9,299 bases of DNA from Amphritea sp. (GTDB lineage: Bacteria > Pseudomonadota > Gammaproteobacteria > Pseudomonadales > Balneatricaceae). Position 1 is the stretch's first letter, and the number at the start of each line of letters is the position of its first letter. Below, piece by piece: positions 6,784 through 9,299 of the stretch. Where the stretch lies: assembly GCA_018067325.1 (NCBI GenBank), contig JAGPUU010000200.1:1-9299 (forward strand), written 5' to 3'. The translations under genes were made by a program, and so were the position numbers. The notes beneath the pieces are model-generated. The model was not told where the DNA came from. It searched no databases and was given only the letters and a program-made list of their open reading frames with translations.

Positions 6784-8025
6784 TCAACTAAAACGTGCGG
6801 CAGAGAACGGTTTCAGATCAACTGACGTTGCCTGCCCTTGGATGCACTCTGTAATCAACTTGCCGGTTATTGCGGCGAAAGTTAACCCCAGGTGGCCATG
6901 ACCAAAGCCTACTTTTACTCGGGGGTGATGCTCTAACGGCCCGATGACCGGTAGCGTATCCGGTGTCGATGGGCGACTACCCACCCAGGTCGATTTGATT
7001 GACGGGGTGTTACCCAGCATTACTTTCGCATGCTCTAGCATCCCGTCGGTACGTTGTGGGTTTAACGGAGCATCGGCAAATGCAAACTCCGCTGTACCCG
7101 CCAACCGTATGCCGTCTTCCATCGGAGTAAGAAACACCGATTTGTCCAGCCAACCTACAGGACGACTCAGCGATTTAGCGCCTATATCCAACGTCAGGTG
7201 ATAGCCCCGCTCGCTAACCATTGGCATCTTTACACCGAGTTGCGCCAGAATCTCTTTAGATGCCACCCCGGTGCAGACTACAATCTGATCATAAGTAGCA
7301 ACGCTGTCACTCAAACGCACCATCACCTCATTATCATTAGGTAACACCGCCTTCACCTCATCCAACAGGATTTCCCCACCGTTGTTGGCGAAGTGATGTG
7401 CGTAACGTCGGCTCAGCTCAACCGGACTTACCGTGAACCGAGTGTCGGGGTAAAAAACGCCGCCAACGTGAAAACCTGCGATATCCGGTTCCAGCTCACG
7501 AACCTGACCCGCATTCAAGAACTCAAGATTTACACCTTGCTCTCGACGCTCCTTAAGGTCACCAGCTTGTGCTGTGGCAAAGCCATCCTCTGTTGAAAAG
7601 AGTCCTAAACAACCCTCAGATTTGATCAGATCCTGCGCATGGGTAAAGGTCAGCAGCTGTTGATCTGCCTGTCGGGCATACTCTTGTAAAGACTTCATTG
7701 CCGCTTTGCCCTGCGCGTATTTGGCAGGAAAGCAGGCTTTAAAGAATTCCCAGCCATAAGGGACTAGCGTGGGTAAATAGCGGCCCTGCATGGACAGCGG
7801 GCTGGTTTTGTCCAGCAGCATCCCCGGCATTTTACACATCATCGAAAACTTGGTGAACGGTAAGCGGGCATAATCAGCGAACAGGCCAGCGTTGCCGAAG
7901 GAAGCCCCCATACCAGGTGCCTCCTTATCGATCAACGTCACTTTGTAACCCGCGGCTTGCAGAGACAGCGCAGTGGCGAGGCCAACGACACCGCCTCCTA
8001 TAATTCCAATATGTGAACTTTTCAT
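6784..8025 (-). CDS. dadA: FAD-dependent D-amino-acid dehydrogenase (DadA-like)
   Basis: A 413-residue flavoprotein of the DAO family, similar in length to DadA (about 430). The N-terminal Rossmann motif GIIGGGVVGLATA (7-19) with LIDKE (31-35) binds the FAD ADP part. GASFGNAG (40-47) is the DadA-type signature. WVGSRPSTPDTLPVIGP (347-363) and GHGHLGLTFAAITGKL (375-390) are the conserved C-terminal FAD and substrate motifs. DadA enzymes oxidise D-amino acids to imino acids, passing electrons to the respiratory chain at the inner membrane. The exact substrate (D-Ala, another D-amino acid or D-hydroxyproline) cannot be read from sequence. ATG 8025 has GAG a few bases upstream. It lies 36 bp after ridA and 12 bp before the racemase gene. 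Confidence 0.88.
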   Translation of the reverse strand: MKSSHIGIIGGGVVGLATALSLQAAGYKVTLIDKEAPGMGASFGNAGLFADYARLPFTKFSMMCKMPGMLLDKTSPLSMQGRYLPTLVPYGWEFFKACFPAKYAQGKAAMKSLQEYARQADQQLLTFTHAQDLIKSEGCLGLFSTEDGFATAQAGDLKERREQGVNLEFLNAGQVRELEPDIAGFHVGGVFYPDTRFTVSPVELSRRYAHHFANNGGEILLDEVKAVLPNDNEVMVRLSDSVATYDQIVVCTGVASKEILAQLGVKMPMVSERGYHLTLDIGAKSLSRPVGWLDKSVFLTPMEDGIRLAGTAEFAFADAPLNPQRTDGMLEHAKVMLGNTPSIKSTWVGSRPSTPDTLPVIGPLEHHPRVKVGFGHGHLGLTFAAITGKLITECIQGQATSVDLKPFSAARFS

Positions 8026-8061
8026 ACGCTCTACGTGGCGGGATCACCACGCCTCAAAAAC

Positions 8062-8409
8062 TTAAGGTTTAGCTGCTACGACCTGAATTTCAACCAACAG
8101 TTCAGGTCGCGCCAGACGGGATTCCACGCAAGCTCTAACCGGTGGGTTTTCGCTATCCACCCAGGTATCCCAGACCTCATTCATCTGAGCGAATTGGCGG
8201 ATATCGGAAACCCAGATATTGGCGCTGATCAGGTTGCTCTTATCGGTACCAGCATCTGTTAGGAGCGCATCGATCTGTGCCAAAATCTGACGGGTCTGAC
8301 CAGCCATGTCCTCGGATGGGTCTTTCGCCACCTGGCCTGCTGTCCAGACTAGGTTAGCAAAGCTCACTAGCTGACTCATACGTTGATTAGAATGTTGGCG
8401 TAGGATCAT
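8062..8409 (-). CDS. RidA/YjgF-family imine deaminase
   Basis: A 115-residue protein of the trimeric RidA family, which hydrolyses reactive enamines and imines released by amino-acid enzymes to keto acids plus ammonia. RMSQ near the start (10-13), WTAGQVA (22-28), and the C-terminal PPVRACVESRLA and LLVEIQVVAA are hallmarks. The residues that hold the substrate in E. coli RidA (R105, C107, E120) correspond to R92, C94 and E107, so activity is likely. ATG 8409 follows GTGAG about 7 bases upstream, and the N-terminus from this ATG matches the family. It is first in the operon with dadA. The imino acid from the dadA product would be its natural substrate. It may be a RidA subgroup member (Rid1-7) instead of the housekeeping RidA, which is usually encoded elsewhere. 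Confidence 0.92.
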   Translation of the reverse strand: MILRQHSNQRMSQLVSFANLVWTAGQVAKDPSEDMAGQTRQILAQIDALLTDAGTDKSNLISANIWVSDIRQFAQMNEVWDTWVDSENPPVRACVESRLARPELLVEIQVVAAKP

Positions 8410-8502
8410 GTTTTACTCACTTTTTAGTTGTTCTCAGCTCATAATTTGAACTGGTAGCCAAAGTCACGTAGTTACCCAAGGACAGGCTCTTCTTTTATTT
8501 TT

Positions 8503-8517
8503 CTAGTCGACCAATTG
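8503..8517. promoter_or_regulatory. Possible GntR-type operator before ridA
   Basis: On the - strand this reads CAATTGGTCGACTAG, with GTCGAC as the centre. The left half (ATTGGTC) resembles the TTGGT-N-ACCAA sites of FCD-subgroup GntR regulators; the right half (GACTAG) is degenerate. It is 94 bp upstream of the ridA start. This is a motif guess only; no regulator gene is in the window. Confidence 0.25.
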
Positions 8518-8709
8518 TCTTAAATGATTCAGACATGGTCCTTACTACAGCTATTATTGACTTCAAACTACATAATTCCAAATCGATAATATTTAGCATG
8601 TCATCAGATTTTCTTATATTAATAGCATTATGGCCCTACGCTGATTTCACACTAATATCTAAAATAAACAGAACAATCTCTTCAACCAGAATAACCCGGT
8701 AGTTAAATA

Positions 8710-8732
8710 ATCGACCCTCCTACAAGGTCGAT
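8710..8732. repeat. Inverted repeat ATCGACC-N9-GGTCGAT
   Basis: A perfect 7-bp inverted repeat with a 9-base spacer. Its GGTCGA arm is also found in the site at 8503-8517, which hints at a shared regulator. It could also be a hairpin: T-rich sequence follows on both strands, but without a proper T-run. Confidence 0.4.
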
Positions 8733-8817
8733 CAATTTCTAATTTTCCCTCCTCAACTAAAACATATCGCTTCATCTCATATTTATCGACGACAGCGTTT
8801 TACTCCTCCCCAGTAAC

Positions 8818-8889
8818 AGGCTATCTCTGGCAATTTTGGGAACAAAGGAGCCTTAGCAGCCCGGTTTTTACCTAAGCCAACTCTGGTAA
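8818..8889. repeat. Imperfect direct repeat in GC-richer island
   Basis: AGGCTATCTCTGGCAA (8818-8833) and AAGCCAACTCTGGTAA (8874-8889) agree at 12 of 16 positions, 56 bp apart. Between them lie a hairpin with a GGAA tetraloop (TTTG-GGAA-CAAA, 8835-8846) and a CTTAG/CTAAG stem (8852-8856 with 8872-8876); AGGCT (8818-8822) can pair with AGCCT (8849-8853). It may be part of a structured leader upstream of the tctB-like gene. Family unknown. Confidence 0.3.
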
Positions 8890-9101
8890 AGGGCGCACAT
8901 CACACAGGAAATAACATAAGAAAAACTTATATAATCAAATATTTTTTAGAATATTCTTCTATTATTAATTTGACTACACTGGATGCATTAGTGACCTTTT
9001 GCATAGAAAGTTTGGCTATCACAACAGCATAAACGACTTATACAGCGACTATTCAACGGTTCACCAAGGTCAATAAAAATAATAACCATTCAGGTAACAC
9101 C

Positions 9102-9299
9102 ATGGACAGACGAATAATAGACATCGGCTTCTCAACGTTTCTTATCATCGTTTCTTTGATCATTCTAACCAACGATAATCTCGTTGAAGGCGGTGCAGAA
9201 AGTGACCTTGGATCTATGTTTTTGCCTCGTGTCGTAGCAGGCCTGATCATTCTCTTTGCGGCTACAATCGCTATCCAGTCACTCCGAAAACTGTCCCAG
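9102..9299 (+). CDS. TctB-like small membrane subunit of a tripartite tricarboxylate transporter, N-terminal fragment
   Basis: The first 66 residues of a gene that continues past the right edge. ATG 9102 follows an AGGT about seven bases upstream. Two hydrophobic helices are visible, about 8-22 (IGFSTFLIIVSLIIL) and 43-59 (LPRVVAGLIILFAATIA). Between them, a G-S-x-F-L-P-R-V-V-A-G-L segment (38-49) resembles the GxGFFPR-x-x-G-L pattern of TctB (DUF1468) proteins. In TTT systems, TctB is the 4-helix partner of the large permease TctA; a periplasmic solute-binding TctC supplies substrate. It is divergent from the D-amino-acid operon. Only the fragment is seen, so the call needs the downstream tctA gene for support. 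Other small membrane proteins are possible. Confidence 0.6.
   Translation, partial: MDRRIIDIGFSTFLIIVSLIILTNDNLVEGGAESDLGSMFLPRVVAGLIILFAATIAIQSLRKLSQ

Larger units (their letters stand above)
8410..9101. other. 692-bp divergent control region
   Basis: No convincing gene lies between the divergent ridA and tctB-like starts. It is AT-rich with a GC-richer island at about 8795-8905. It holds a GTCGAC-centred site (8503-8517), an inverted repeat (8710-8732), two AT-rich palindromes (ATAAG-A5-CTTAT at 8916-8930, AGAATATTCT at 8948-8957) and TTGACT at 8970-8975 without a clear -10 partner. Both promoters must be here, but neither can be placed firmly. The size is large for two promoters and suggests binding of a regulator or an untranslated RNA. 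Confidence 0.6.

Noticed and set aside
8035..8262. 75-codon open frame on + inside ridA
   Set aside because: It is antisense to conserved RidA motifs and resembles no family.
8800..8900. Possible glycine riboswitch, because of CTCTGGTAAAGGG-like text on +
   Set aside because: The family's conserved CCGAAGG-x-GCAA segment and the GGAGAG opening are not present in the right order, so only a short resemblance remains.
9053..9250. 65-codon open frame on - opposite the tctB-like start
   Set aside because: The + frame has a ribosome-binding site, two membrane helices and a family-like motif; the - frame has none.
1..9299. CRISPR array, insertion sequence, tRNA or rRNA gene
   Set aside because: No regularly spaced repeats, transposase-like frame with terminal inverted repeats, tRNA cloverleaf or rRNA-like segment was seen on either strand.

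Overview
The window looks like chromosome from a marine-type gammaproteobacterium, probably near Oceanospirillaceae (Neptuniibacter, Amphritea and Neptunomonas are the kind of genera I have in mind). This is an inference from the gene content: a RarD-type permease, a ycbB/ycbK-like (ldtD/mepK) pair, a tripartite tricarboxylate transporter subunit, a D-amino-acid cassette, and moderate GC with AT-rich intergenic DNA. No taxonomic marker gene is present.

Layout. At the left edge, on +, is the C-terminal end of a P-type cation ATPase (1-306), then a small basic protein of unknown function (403-720). Facing it on - is a hipB-hipA toxin-antitoxin operon (2414 down to 772) whose control region carries several ATTAAAGT/ACTTTAAT-type inverted repeats around a TATAAT box. 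Next on - come an LdtD-like L,D-transpeptidase (4585-3335) and a Tat-exported MepK-like endopeptidase (3261-2686). In E. coli the two orthologous families make and cut 3-3 peptidoglycan cross-links. A 326-bp gap (4586-4911) holds strong, partly competing RNA hairpins and two terminator-like stems. The RarD-family permease gene (5826-4912) lies beyond it.

The right third is a compact - strand cassette, ridA-dadA-racemase (8409 to 6055). It ends in a very good intrinsic terminator at 5976-6010. The parts fit D-amino-acid use: the racemase interconverts enantiomers, the flavoenzyme oxidises the D-form to an imino acid, and RidA hydrolyses the reactive imine. Divergent from it, after a 692-bp control region, is the start of a TctB-like small membrane subunit of a TTT transporter (9102 to the window edge), which may bring in the substrate.

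Most genes are recognisable families. The least explained material is non-coding: the structured gap before ldtD, the repeat-containing GC-richer island inside the 8410-9101 region, and the inverted repeats before hipB. The small protein at 403-720 is also unexplained.
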